A DNA stretch of 64,000 bases from Microvirga makkahensis. GTDB taxonomy: Bacteria > Pseudomonadota > Alphaproteobacteria > Rhizobiales > Beijerinckiaceae. The stretch covers positions 1-64,000 of the forward strand of contig NZ_WURB01000012.1 of assembly GCF_009830105.1 (NCBI RefSeq), written 5' to 3'. The translations under genes were made by a program, and so were the position numbers. Below the pieces are notes generated by a model. It was not told where the DNA came from. It saw only the letters and a list, made by a program, of their open reading frames with translations, and did not search any database. This document shows, in pieces, positions 42,862 to 51,709 of the stretch (within the stretch, counting starts at the first letter, position 1; each line of letters starts with the position of its first letter).

Positions 42862-44409
42862 TCAGGCGTCCACGTCGAACTTCACGCCCTGGGCGAGCGG
42901 AAGCGAGGTGCCGAAATTGATCGTGTTGGTGGCGCGGCGCATATAGGCCTTCCAGGCATCCGAGCCGGACTCGCGTCCGCCGCCGGTCTCCTTCTCGCCG
43001 CCGAACGCGCCGCCGATCTCGGCGCCCGAGGGACCGATATTCACGTTCGCGATGCCGCAATCCGAGCCCACTGCCGACACGAAGGTCTCGGCCTCGCGCA
43101 GGTTGAGCGTGAAGATCGAGGAGGAGAGGCCGGCGCCGACGGCGTTGTGCAGCTCGATCACCTGGTCGAAATCCGTGTAGCGCATCACGTACAGGATCGG
43201 CGCGAAGGTCTCGCGCAGGACGGGACCCGTCTGCTCCGGCATCTCGACCAGAGCGGGACGGACATAGACGCCGTCGCCCGGCATGTCGGTGTAACGTCCC
43301 CCGCCATGCACCGTGCCGCCGACACTGCGAGCCTCGTCGAGGGCGCGTTCCATGCCTTCGAAGGCGGCCTTGTCGATCAGCGGGCCGATGAGCGTTCCTT
43401 CCGTGCGGGGGTCGCCGATCTTGGCGCTGCCATAGACCTTGACGAGACGCGGAACGAGCTGGTCGTAGACGCTGTCATGGACGAAGAGGCGGCGCAAGGT
43501 GGTGCAGCGCTGGCCCGCCGTGCCCATCGCGGCGAACGCGATGCCGCGCAGCGCGAGGTCGAGATCGGCCGAGGGAGCGACGATGGCCGCGTTGTTGCCG
43601 CCGAGCTCGAGGATCGCGCGGGCGAAGCGCGCCGCGAGCTTCGGGCCGACCTGACGGCCCATGGCCGTGGAGCCGGTGGCGGAGAGAACCGGAACGCGGT
43701 GATCCTCGACCAGGATCTCGCCGATCTCGCGGCCGCCGAGGAGAACCTCGAGGAGTCCCTCCGGCACGCCGCCGAAGCGCTTGGCAGCGCGCTCCGCGAT
43801 GGCGTGGGTGGCCAGAGCCGTCAACAGGGTCTTCTCCGATGGCTTCCAAACCACGGAGTCGCCGCAGACGAGGGCGAGAGCCGCGTTCCAGGACCACACG
43901 GCCACCGGGAAGTTGAAGGCCGAAATGACGCCGCAGACGCCCAGCGGATGCCAGGTTTCCATCATGCGGTGATCGGCGCGCTCGGTGGCGATGGTCAGGC
44001 CGTAGAGCTGGCGGGAGAGACCGACCGCGAAGTCGCAGATGTCGATCATTTCCTGAACTTCGCCAAGGCCCTCGGACACGATCTTGCCGGCCTCAAGCGT
44101 CACGAGACGGCCGAGGTCTTCCTTCGCGGCGCGCAGCTCCTCGCCGAGCAGGCGCACGAACTCGCCGCGCTTCGGGGCGGGGATCCTGCGCCAGGCCTTG
44201 AAGGCGGCGTCGGCGCGGCCGATGGCGGCCTTGGCTTCGTCCGGCGTGGTCTCGCGGACATGGGCGATCACCTCGCCGGTAATGGGAGAAGCGGCGGGGC
44301 GGCCGGTGGGGGCGAAAGCGCTGTCCGGCACGCCGAGACGGGCGAGAATGGCGCGGGCTTCCTCCGCCACGCTGGCGGACGAGGTCGAAACGGATGGCAG
44401 GGCGGACAT
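42862..44409 (-). CDS. amaB: L-aminoadipate-semialdehyde (piperideine-6-carboxylate) dehydrogenase
   Basis: This 515-residue aldehyde dehydrogenase is of the ALDH7 (antiquitin) group. It has the NAD site NFPVAVWSWNAALALVCGDS, WKPSEKTLLTALATHAI, the general base in ARAILELGGNNAAIVAPSAD, and the catalytic Cys in AMGTAGQRCTTLRRLFVHDS. The family oxidises 2-aminoadipate-6-semialdehyde to 2-aminoadipate in lysine breakdown. Lysine 6-dehydrogenase lies just upstream on the same strand. The start at 44409 gives MSALPSVSTS; the open frame runs 17 codons further without similarity. Confidence 0.9.
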   Translation of the reverse strand: MSALPSVSTSSASVAEEARAILARLGVPDSAFAPTGRPAASPITGEVIAHVRETTPDEAKAAIGRADAAFKAWRRIPAPKRGEFVRLLGEELRAAKEDLGRLVTLEAGKIVSEGLGEVQEMIDICDFAVGLSRQLYGLTIATERADHRMMETWHPLGVCGVISAFNFPVAVWSWNAALALVCGDSVVWKPSEKTLLTALATHAIAERAAKRFGGVPEGLLEVLLGGREIGEILVEDHRVPVLSATGSTAMGRQVGPKLAARFARAILELGGNNAAIVAPSADLDLALRGIAFAAMGTAGQRCTTLRRLFVHDSVYDQLVPRLVKVYGSAKIGDPRTEGTLIGPLIDKAAFEGMERALDEARSVGGTVHGGGRYTDMPGDGVYVRPALVEMPEQTGPVLRETFAPILYVMRYTDFDQVIELHNAVGAGLSSSIFTLNLREAETFVSAVGSDCGIANVNIGPSGAEIGGAFGGEKETGGGRESGSDAWKAYMRRATNTINFGTSLPLAQGVKFDVDA

Positions 44410-44514
44410 GTTCAATCTCCCATGGGAACGGGGGTCGGGCTCCTTCCGCGAGCCCGCCACCTTCGCTCGTTCTTGAAACAGAGACGACGGCGGCCTTCAG
44501 GCCACCGTCTTAAA

Positions 44515-44561
44515 GCATGACCGGGAAAAGTGGGAACTTCTTTTCCCGAATAGGATCATGC
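44515..44561. repeat. Dispersed palindromic repeat, copy 4
   Basis: Outer arms GCATGA/TCATGC and inner arms CGGGAAAAG (44522-44530)/CTTTTCCCG (44540-44548) surround GTGGGAA. It is the closest to the common Rhizobiales AGCATGA-type palindrome. It fills the gap between the two lysine-pathway genes. Confidence 0.75.
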
Positions 44562-44623
44562 GATTTCGGAAAGAAGCCGGGCGGGTTCCCGCTCGTGTAC
44601 CGACGGGAGCCTGTTCCGAATCC

Positions 44624-45757
44624 TCATGCAACCGCGTCGAGGCGGATGTTCTTTGCGGCCGGTTCGCGGCTCTCGTCCAGGCGCACGCCCGCATAGACGC
44701 GGCCGAAGCGGTTGGCGAGGAAGGTGTCGAGATCGATCTCCTCCTGGCGCACGAAACCCTGTTGTGGCAACTTGCCCTCCACGAGCAGGTCGAGCATGGC
44801 GCAGATCCCGGCGGCCGTGGTCACCTGGATCGCGGTGCGCTGGGTGCCTGCGACCTTTTGGCCGTAGATGCTGCGGGCATAGGTTTCCTGCACGTAGCGG
44901 CCGCCGCGCTCGCCGGTCACGGTCACGAAGACGATGACCATGTCCTGCATGGTGGCGGGAACCGCGTTCTCCAGGATGTCCTTGAGGACCTCGCGGCGGT
45001 TGCGAAGCTGCAGGTCGTTGAGGAGCACGCGCATCAGGGCGCAATGGCCTGGATAGCGGATGGTCTTGTAGTTGAGGTTGCGCACCTTGCCCTCGAGCGT
45101 CTCGCAGAGGGTTCCGAGGCCGCCCGAGGTGTTGAAGGCCTCATAGCGCGTGCCGTCGAGGGAGAATTCCTCCAGCTCTTCCATGGCGGGCACTTCGCGG
45201 AGCTTCCCGTCGACCACCGCCTCGCAGCGCTCGATATATTCGTTGATGACGCCGTCCGTGCTCCAGGTGAGGTTGTAGGACAGAGCGTTCGAGGGATATT
45301 GCGGCAGCGCGCCGACCCGCAGGCGCACGGTGTCGAGCTTGTCGAAGCGGCTGGCGATGTCGTGCGCCACGATGGAGATGAAGCCCGGCGCCAGGCCGCA
45401 CTGGGGAATGAAGGCGGTAGCAGCGCCTTCCGACAGCTCCTTCACCATGCGGGTGGTCGCCACGTCCTCGGTCAGGTCGAAATAGTTCACCTCGGCGATG
45501 CGGGCGGCCTGGGCCACGTGGCCGGTCAGGTGGTAGGGGGCGGCGCTCAGGACCGCATAGCGGCCCTTCAGGGCGTTCTGCAGGGCCACCGCGTCATTGA
45601 AGTCGAGCTGGACGGTCTTGATCCCGGTCTTGCCCGCCGCCGAGAGGGCCTCGACGGAAGCGTCGGCAACGGTGACCTCATAATCGCCGGTCTCGTTAAG
45701 CATGTCGACGATGGTGGAGCCGATCTTGCCGGCGCCGATGACGAGAATGGATTTCAT
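44624..45757 (-). CDS. Saccharopine dehydrogenase-family protein, probable lysine 6-dehydrogenase
   Basis: The 377-residue protein starts with an NAD-binding Rossmann motif (ILVIGAGKIGSTIVDMLNET). It continues with the Sacchrp_dh_NADP and C domains: YFDLTEDVATTRMVKELSEG, IPQCGLAPGFISIVAHDIAS and YKTIRYPGHCALMRVLLNDL. Length and the gene's place beside the ALDH7 fit lysine 6-dehydrogenase, which makes piperideine-6-carboxylate from lysine; Agrobacterium has this pairing. A saccharopine dehydrogenase is the alternative, but no lysine-ketoglutarate reductase gene is near. ATG at 45757 has GGGAG at nine bases. Divergent from an Lrp-type regulator. Confidence 0.82.
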   Translation of the reverse strand: MKSILVIGAGKIGSTIVDMLNETGDYEVTVADASVEALSAAGKTGIKTVQLDFNDAVALQNALKGRYAVLSAAPYHLTGHVAQAARIAEVNYFDLTEDVATTRMVKELSEGAATAFIPQCGLAPGFISIVAHDIASRFDKLDTVRLRVGALPQYPSNALSYNLTWSTDGVINEYIERCEAVVDGKLREVPAMEELEEFSLDGTRYEAFNTSGGLGTLCETLEGKVRNLNYKTIRYPGHCALMRVLLNDLQLRNRREVLKDILENAVPATMQDMVIVFVTVTGERGGRYVQETYARSIYGQKVAGTQRTAIQVTTAAGICAMLDLLVEGKLPQQGFVRQEEIDLDTFLANRFGRVYAGVRLDESREPAAKNIRLDAVA

Positions 45758-45820
45758 CTGGTGCATCTCCCTGTGATCCGGGGAGAAGAAGGCAAAGGCC
45801 TGCAGAATGCCATAGACAAA

Positions 45821-45870
45821 CTGACCAGAAGCCGACTACTTGTCGGCAAAATGCCGTCATGATTGGTCAG
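45821..45870. promoter_or_regulatory. Inverted repeats in the LysDH-Lrp divergent promoter
   Basis: CTGACCA (45821-45827) and TGGTCAG (45864-45870) are nested around GCCGAC/GTCGGC (45831-45836 and 45842-45847). Such nested dyads suit an Lrp/AsnC octamer. The 117-base gap lies between the two divergent starts. Confidence 0.55.
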
Positions 45871-45874
45871 AGTG

Positions 45875-46303
45875 ATGCTCGATGCCACGGATCGTGCCTT
45901 GATTGCGCTTCTGCGCGAGAACGCCCGGATCGGCCATGCGGAGGCCGCCCGGCGCCTCAAGCTCTCCCGCACGACCGTCCAGGCGCGGGTGGAGAGCCTG
46001 GAGCGGCGGGGGGTGATCGTCGGGTATACGTTGAGGCTCGCCGAGGAGGTCAGCCGCCGCATGGTGCGCGCGCATGTCACCATCGTGGTCGCGCCGAAGG
46101 CGTCCGCCGCCGTTGCCATGGCGCTGCAGCGCATGCCAGAATTGCGCGCGCTTCATTCCGTTGCCGGTGTCTTCGATCTCCTGGCAGTGGTAGAGGCGGA
46201 AGACGTTCCCACCCTCGATGCCGCCATCGACAAGATCGGTGCCCTGGAAGGCGTGGAGCGCACGCAATCCTCCATTATCCTCTCAACGAAATTCGAACGA
46301 TGA
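45875..46303 (+). CDS. Lrp/AsnC family transcriptional regulator
   Basis: The 142-residue regulator has an N-terminal helix-turn-helix (LDATDRALIALLRENARIGH, AEAARRLKLSRTTVQARVES) and a RAM ligand domain (about 60-140, with VAGVFDLLAVVEAEDV). Lrp-type proteins near lysine genes usually sense lysine. Divergent placement from lysine 6-dehydrogenase suggests it controls that gene and itself. ATG at 45875 is chosen; TTG at 45863 and GTG at 45872 are in frame. Its TGA overlaps the ATG of the FAD enzyme. Confidence 0.88.
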   Translation: MLDATDRALIALLRENARIGHAEAARRLKLSRTTVQARVESLERRGVIVGYTLRLAEEVSRRMVRAHVTIVVAPKASAAVAMALQRMPELRALHSVAGVFDLLAVVEAEDVPTLDAAIDKIGALEGVERTQSSIILSTKFER

Positions 46304-47508
46304 CCTCCTCAGCTTCAAGTGCAGCCGATGTCGTGATTGTGGGCGGCGCCGTCATGGGCTCCTCCACCGCTTACCATCTCCTCGCCGATTCCGGCTTCAA
46401 GGGGCGCGTCGTCGTCGTCGAGAAGAATCCGACCTATCACCTCTCGGCCTCCGCCCTCTCGGCGGCCTCGATCCGCCAGCAATATTCCAGCGCGGTGAAC
46501 ATCCGCATCTCCCTTTATGGAATCCACTTCCTGCGCCATATCGGCGAGTATCTCACCGTCGACGGCGACAGGCCCGAGATCGGGTTGAGGGAGGGCGGCT
46601 ATCTCTATTGCGCGTCGGAAGCGGGCGAGCAGATCCTGCGGGAGAACCAGGCGCTGCAGGCCGCCGAGGGCGCGGATATCCTCTTCCTGAAGCCGGACGA
46701 GTTGAAACGGCGTTTCCCCTGGCTCAACGTGGAGGACCTTGCGGCGGGCACCTGGGGACGTTCCGGCGAGGGCTGGTTCGACGGCTGGGGGCTTCTGCAG
46801 GCGTTCCGGAAGAAGGCCCGCTCGCTCGGTGCCGAGTATGTGAAGGGCGAGGTGGCCGAGGTGGAGCGGGACGGCAACCGGATCATCGCCGTGCGCCTCA
46901 GGGACGGGACCCGCATCGCCTGCGGCACGCTCATCAACTGCGCGGGCTCAGGGGGCAGGGCGATCGCCGAGATGGCGGGCGTCTCCATTCCCGTCCAGGC
47001 CAAGCGCCGCTACGTGTTCACCTTTTCCTGCAGGGAGCCGGTGGAGAACTGCCCGCTGCTCATCGATACCTCGGGCGCCTATGTGCGCCCCGAAGGCGAA
47101 GGCAACTTCATCTGCGGGGCATCGCCGGAAGCGGATGTGGACCCCGACTGGTCCGACGATGATCCTGCAAGCCAGGAGATCGACTTCTCCTTCTTCGAGG
47201 AGTTCATCTGGCCGTCGCTCGCGCATCGCGTCCCGGCCTTCGAAGCCATCAAGCCGGGCCGCGCCTGGTCGGGGCCGTACGACATGAGCCTCCTCGATCA
47301 CAACGCGATCATCGGCAGGGCTGGCGGGATCGAGAACTTCTATCTTTGCAACGGCTTCTCGGGCCATGGCCTGCAGCAGGCGCCGGCCGTCGGGCGCGGC
47401 TTGTCGGAGCTGATCGTCCACGGCGGCTACCGCACCCTCGATCTCTCCGAACTCGGCTACGAGCGCGTCCTGGCCAATCGTCCGCTTCTCGAGCGCAACG
47501 TGATCTAA
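46300..47508 (+). CDS. FAD-dependent oxidoreductase (DAO family)
   Basis: The 402-residue flavoenzyme starts DVVIVGGAVMGSSTAYHLLA and carries YHLSASALSAASIRQQYSSA. It ends with ENFYLCNGFSGHGLQQAPAV, then GRGLSELIVHGGY, the second FAD contact of the DAO (glycine/sarcosine oxidase) family. It resembles the FOXRED1-like subgroup. The substrate should be an amino or imino acid. Its ATG overlaps the Lrp-type stop, so it is co-expressed with the lysine regulator and may act on a lysine-derived compound such as pipecolate or aminoadipate. That is inference. Confidence 0.87.
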   Translation: MTSSASSAADVVIVGGAVMGSSTAYHLLADSGFKGRVVVVEKNPTYHLSASALSAASIRQQYSSAVNIRISLYGIHFLRHIGEYLTVDGDRPEIGLREGGYLYCASEAGEQILRENQALQAAEGADILFLKPDELKRRFPWLNVEDLAAGTWGRSGEGWFDGWGLLQAFRKKARSLGAEYVKGEVAEVERDGNRIIAVRLRDGTRIACGTLINCAGSGGRAIAEMAGVSIPVQAKRRYVFTFSCREPVENCPLLIDTSGAYVRPEGEGNFICGASPEADVDPDWSDDDPASQEIDFSFFEEFIWPSLAHRVPAFEAIKPGRAWSGPYDMSLLDHNAIIGRAGGIENFYLCNGFSGHGLQQAPAVGRGLSELIVHGGYRTLDLSELGYERVLANRPLLERNVI

Positions 47509-48227
47509 ACCGAGCCCTCGTCGAAGGTGCGATAGGCCCAGATCCTGCCGCCGCGGTTCATGTGCCGGTGCATCAGGCCGGGCTGGTCCGGGGAGGGCTG
47601 GGAGGTGGCGGCGAGTTCGTTCACACCCTCCCGGTCCGCCCGCTCGTCGCTGCGGCGCGCACCCGTTCCCGTGGTGGTCTGCGCGCCCGCATTCGGCTGG
47701 CCGGTCTCGCCCGTGCGCAGATCGGCGGAGCCGAGATCGTCGGTCCCCTCCGCCATCAGGCCCATGCCGGGCAGGGAGCCCGTATTGGTCTGCCCTGCCT
47801 GCGAGCCGCCGGTCACCCCCGCACCCAAAGGCGCGCCGGGACCGGCGCCCGCGCCTTGACCTGCATCGGCCTTGAGCCATTCCCGGCTGCCGCTGTCGAG
47901 ATCTACGGGATCGAACATCTCCAGCACCCGCGCAGCGTCCTCCATGTCGTCCCGGTCCACTTGGGCGGCAATCATTGTGCAGCCGCTGCGCAGGCCTTGC
48001 CCGAACACCCGCAGGTCGTCCTGCGGCAGGTTCAGGTCGTGAAGGGCTTCGAGGGAATCGTCTCTGGCGGATAGCGCCCGGAAACCCGAGATGGAGGAGA
48101 TCTCCCGGGCGTCCTCCGTGCCGACAGCGACGATCCGGTGCCGGGCGATGCCCATTTCCATAAGCGCCTGAAGGGCCTGACGGGCTTGGGCGGGATCCCT
48201 GAACAGGGCTGTGATCATCTGAGGCAT
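47505..48227 (-). CDS. YflT-like (general stress protein 17M-type) domain protein
   Basis: This 240-residue protein has an N-terminal half (1-110) like the heat/general-stress YflT domain: MITALFRDPAQARQALQALM, DSLEALHDLNLPQDDLRVFG and CTMIAAQVDRDDMEDAARVL. The second half is low-complexity, rich in Gly, Ala, Thr and Gln, and probably disordered, ending GRIWAYRTFDEGSV. No export signal is visible. The role is unknown; a stress function is suggested only by the domain. Its stop overlaps the stop of the convergent FAD enzyme by four bases. Confidence 0.6.
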   Translation of the reverse strand: MPQMITALFRDPAQARQALQALMEMGIARHRIVAVGTEDAREISSISGFRALSARDDSLEALHDLNLPQDDLRVFGQGLRSGCTMIAAQVDRDDMEDAARVLEMFDPVDLDSGSREWLKADAGQGAGAGPGAPLGAGVTGGSQAGQTNTGSLPGMGLMAEGTDDLGSADLRTGETGQPNAGAQTTTGTGARRSDERADREGVNELAATSQPSPDQPGLMHRHMNRGGRIWAYRTFDEGSV

Positions 48228-48340
48228 GTGCGTCTTCCGTTGGGCTATCCCCTCAACGAAGAGTGCTTCCGCCCTGTTCCCATCCCCAGCCGTTAAGTCT
48301 TTTCAATGAAAAGGGCTTCCATTTTGAAGCCGGCTATGAT

Positions 48341-48368
48341 TGTCATGTTTGTGTCATTAAAGCGTCAT
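48341..48368 (+). promoter_or_regulatory. Triple Pho box upstream of ugpB
   Basis: TGTCAT (48341), TGTCAT (48352) and CGTCAT (48363) repeat with an exact 11-base period, the PhoB binding pattern. They lie 69 bases before the ugpB ATG. ugp operons are classic Pho regulon members. Confidence 0.85.
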
Positions 48369-48436
48369 CCGGCTTTCGTGCAGGGATGGTGAACGACAAT
48401 AACATCCCCGAGGGGGATGGTACGGGAGAGACTAGA

Positions 48437-49744
48437 ATGATGAAAAAATCCCTTCTCGGCGCCCTGGCCTTCGGTCTCGCGACGAGCACTTCTGCTTTTG
48501 CTCAGACGGAGATCCACTGGTGGCATGCCATGACGGGTGCCAATAACGAAGTCGTGAACCGTCTGGCCGATGAGTTCAACAACTCGCAGAAGGACTACAA
48601 GGTCGTCGTCAGCTACAAGGGGCAGTACGCCGACACCCTGAATGCCGGCATTGCGGCGTTCCGCGCCGGCAACGCTCCGCACATCCTGCAGGTCTTCGAA
48701 GTCGGCACCGCGACCATGATGGGCGCGAAGGGCGCGATCAAGCCCGTCTATCAGCTGATGGCCGAAGCAGGCGAGAAGTTCGATCCCAAGGCCTATCTGC
48801 CTGCGATCACCGGCTACTACTCAACGGCGAAGGGCGAGATGCTCTCCTTCCCCTTCAACTCCTCCTCGATGGTCATGTGGATCAACAAGGACGAGCTGAA
48901 GAAGGCCGGCGTCAACGAGATCCCGAAGACATGGCCCGACGTGTTCGAGGCTGCCAAGAAGCTCAAGGCCGCCGGCCACGACACCTGCGGCTTCTCGAAC
49001 GCCTGGGCTTCCTGGGCTCACATCGAGCAGTTCTCGGCCTGGCACAACGTGCCGATGGCCACCAAGGCCAACGGTCTCGACGGCTTCGACACGGAGATGA
49101 AGTTCAACTCTCCGCTGCACGTGAGGCATCTGCAGAACCTCATCGACCTGCAGAAGGACAAGACCTACGACTACTCGGGCCGCGACTCGAAGAGCGAGGG
49201 CCGCTTCACCTCCGGCGAATGCGCGATCTTCCTCACTTCCTCGGGCTTCTACGGCAACGTGAAGGCGAACGCGAAGTTCGACTACACCTCGACCATGATG
49301 CCGTACTATCCGGACGTCCAGGGCGCTCCGCAGAACTCCATCATCGGCGGCGCTTCGCTGTGGGTCATGGGCGGCAAGTCGGCCGAAGAGTACAAGGGCG
49401 TCGCCAAGTTCTTCGCCTTCCTGTCGGATACTGACCGTCAGGCCAAGCTGCACCAGGAATCGGGTTACCTTCCGATCACGAAGGCTGCTTACGAGAAGAC
49501 GAAGGCTTCCGGCTTCTATGAGAAGAACCCGGTCCTGGAGACTCCTCTGAAGGAGCTGACCAACAAGGAGCCAACGGAGAATTCCCGCGGTCTGCGCTTC
49601 GGCAACATGGTTCAGATCCGCGACGTGATCTCCGAGGAGATCGAGGCGGCTCTCGCCGGCCAGAAGCCTGCCAAGGATGCGCTCGACGCCGCGGTGTCAC
49701 GCAGCAACCAGATCCTGCGTCAGTTCGAGCGCACCGTTCGCTAA
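48437..49744 (+). CDS. ugpB: sn-glycerol-3-phosphate ABC transporter binding protein
   Basis: UgpB captures glycerol-3-phosphate or its diesters in the periplasm. The 435-residue protein has a signal peptide (MMKKSLLGALAFGLATSTSA, then FAQ) and the strong UgpB stretches EIHWWHAMTGANNEVVNRLA, GNAPHILQVFEVGTATMMGA, QNSIIGGASLWVMGGKSAEE and GYLPITKAAYEKTKASGFYE. ATG at 48437 follows GGGAGAG. It heads ugpB-A-E-C and lies behind a triple Pho box, so phosphate starvation should induce it. A strong hairpin follows its stop. Confidence 0.97.
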   Translation: MMKKSLLGALAFGLATSTSAFAQTEIHWWHAMTGANNEVVNRLADEFNNSQKDYKVVVSYKGQYADTLNAGIAAFRAGNAPHILQVFEVGTATMMGAKGAIKPVYQLMAEAGEKFDPKAYLPAITGYYSTAKGEMLSFPFNSSSMVMWINKDELKKAGVNEIPKTWPDVFEAAKKLKAAGHDTCGFSNAWASWAHIEQFSAWHNVPMATKANGLDGFDTEMKFNSPLHVRHLQNLIDLQKDKTYDYSGRDSKSEGRFTSGECAIFLTSSGFYGNVKANAKFDYTSTMMPYYPDVQGAPQNSIIGGASLWVMGGKSAEEYKGVAKFFAFLSDTDRQAKLHQESGYLPITKAAYEKTKASGFYEKNPVLETPLKELTNKEPTENSRGLRFGNMVQIRDVISEEIEAALAGQKPAKDALDAAVSRSNQILRQFERTVR

Positions 49745-49767
49745 AACTGAATGATTGTCGACCTTTC

Positions 49768-49797
49768 ATCCCGGGCGGCCGAACAGCCGCCCGGGAT
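49768..49797 (+). terminator. Intraoperonic hairpin between ugpB and ugpA
   Basis: A 12-bp perfect stem ATCCCGGGCGGC/GCCGCCCGGGAT has loop CGAACA and no strong T tract. It probably gives more binding protein than permease. Confidence 0.7.
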
Positions 49798-49867
49798 GAT
49801 CTTATAGATAACCTCGCAGACCGGTGGATGCCGTCATCTGCACCATCACCGGACGACCGTAAGCGCG

Positions 49868-50749
49868 ATGGAAAAACGAGCTCATATTTCAGGTTGGACG
49901 CTGCCGCTGCTGCTGATCCTTCCGCAGATGGCGATTACCGTCATTTTCTTTTATTGGCCGGCCTCACAGGCCATCTGGCAGTCCTTCCTCCGGGAGGACG
50001 CCTTCGGCCTCGCGTCCGAGTTCGTCGGATTTGAGAACTACGCCGCTCTCTTCGAGCAGCCCGAATATTACAGGGCCATGGTGACGACTGCGATCTTCTC
50101 CTCGCTCGTCGCCTTCTTCTCGCTGTCCTGCGCGCTGCTTCTGGCCACCCAGGCGGACAAGAGCATCCGCGGGGGGCATGCCTTCAAGACTCTGCTGATC
50201 TGGCCCTATGCGGTCGCTCCCGCCATCGCGGGCGTCCTGTGGATCTTCATGTTCCACCCGACGCTCGGCACGCTGGCGCGTCCCATCCGCGCGGCGGGCA
50301 TCGACTGGAACCCGATGCTCAACGGCACGCATGCCATGATCCTGCTGGTGCTCTCCGCCACCTGGAAGCATATCAGCTACAACTTTCTCTTCTTCCTCGC
50401 AGGCCTTCAGGCCATTCCGAGGAGCGTGATCGAGGCGGGGGCCATCGACGGCGCGGGCCCCATGCGCCGTTTCTGGACCATCGTCTTCCCGCTTCTGTCG
50501 CCCACGACCTTCTTTCTTCTGGTCGTCACGGTGGTTTACGTGTTCTTCGAGACGTTCGGCATCATCGATGCCGTGACGGGAGGAGGCCCAGCCGGTCAGA
50601 CGACGACCCTCGTCTACAAGGTTTACGCGGACGGCCGCCTCGGCGGCGATCTCGGCGGCTCGGCCGCGCAGTCGGTGATCCTCATGGTCATCGTGATCGC
50701 GCTCACCGCCATCCAGTTCCGCTATGTCGAGCGCAAGGTGCAGTACTGA
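49868..50749 (+). CDS. ugpA: sn-glycerol-3-phosphate ABC transporter permease
   Basis: The 293-residue permease has six helices ([60 protein letters not shown]). The EAA loop that meets the ATPase is [20 protein letters not shown]. It pairs with UgpE in the MalFG-type importer. The ATG at 49868 begins [10 protein letters not shown]. The stop overlaps the ugpE start by one base (TGATG). The order matches E. coli ugpBAEC. Confidence 0.95.
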   Translation: MEKRAHISGWTLPLLLILPQMAITVIFFYWPASQAIWQSFLREDAFGLASEFVGFENYAALFEQPEYYRAMVTTAIFSSLVAFFSLSCALLLATQADKSIRGGHAFKTLLIWPYAVAPAIAGVLWIFMFHPTLGTLARPIRAAGIDWNPMLNGTHAMILLVLSATWKHISYNFLFFLAGLQAIPRSVIEAGAIDGAGPMRRFWTIVFPLLSPTTFFLLVVTVVYVFFETFGIIDAVTGGGPAGQTTTLVYKVYADGRLGGDLGGSAAQSVILMVIVIALTAIQFRYVERKVQY

Positions 50750-51594
50750 TGGTCGAGAATCGTCCCTTTGCCCAATTCATGGCCTACCTGACGCTCGTTC
50801 TCGGCGTCGTCGTGGTGGCCTTCCCGGTCTACCTCGCCATCATGGCATCGACCTTCGATGCGGCTACGATCATCAACGGCAACATGCCGCTGATCCCGGG
50901 CGACCAGGCCGTCGAGAACTACACGCGCACGCTGTTCTATGGCGGCAAGCAGGCTCGCGAGCCCGTCGCGATGATGATGGTCAATTCGATGATCATGGCG
51001 ATGGGAATCGCGATCGGTAAGATCATCATCTCGATCCTGTCGGCCTATGCGGTAGTGTATTTCAAGTTCCCGTTCCGCAAGACGGCGTTCTGGGTCATCT
51101 TCATCACGCTGATGCTGCCTGTCGAGGTCCGCATCTATCCAACCTACAAGATCGTCGCCGACCTGGGATTGCTCGATACCTATACGGGCCTCGTCATGCC
51201 GCTGATCGCATCGGCCACCGGCACGCTGCTTTTCCGCCAGTTCTTCATGACGGTTCCGGACGAGTTGTTGGAAGCCTCCAAGATCGACGGCGCGGGCGCG
51301 TTCCGCTTCTTCAAGGATACGCTGCTCCCGCTCTCCATGACGACGATCGCGGCGCTCTTCGTGATCCAGTTCATCTACGGCTGGAACCAGTATCTCTGGC
51401 CGCTGCTGATCACGACCAAGAGCTCGATGCAGACCATCGTCATCGGCATCAAGAAGATGATCACGACCACGGACGCGCTGACCGAATGGCAGATCGCGAT
51501 GACAACGGCCGTGCTCGCCATGGTGCCGCCGGTGCTGGTGGTGATCTTCATGCAGCGACTCTTCGTGAAGGGTCTCGTCGAAACGGAGAAGTGA
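50749..51594 (+). CDS. ugpE: sn-glycerol-3-phosphate ABC transporter permease
   Basis: The 281-residue second permease begins [20 protein letters not shown]. Its EAA loop is [20 protein letters not shown], followed by [20 protein letters not shown]. The [10 protein letters not shown] segment is a UgpE-like periplasmic loop. The start overlaps the ugpA stop. A 115-base gap follows before ugpC. Confidence 0.95.
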   Translation: MVENRPFAQFMAYLTLVLGVVVVAFPVYLAIMASTFDAATIINGNMPLIPGDQAVENYTRTLFYGGKQAREPVAMMMVNSMIMAMGIAIGKIIISILSAYAVVYFKFPFRKTAFWVIFITLMLPVEVRIYPTYKIVADLGLLDTYTGLVMPLIASATGTLLFRQFFMTVPDELLEASKIDGAGAFRFFKDTLLPLSMTTIAALFVIQFIYGWNQYLWPLLITTKSSMQTIVIGIKKMITTTDALTEWQIAMTTAVLAMVPPVLVVIFMQRLFVKGLVETEK

Positions 51595-51709
51595 CGCGCG
51601 GATCCCGCGCGTCCCCCTCCCGCCGCAGTGGGAGGGCTTCCAAAGGGTTATCGGAATTTTCAGCCCGCTGCCTCGTGCCGCACGGGTTGACGTGAAAAGG
51701 AATGAACCA

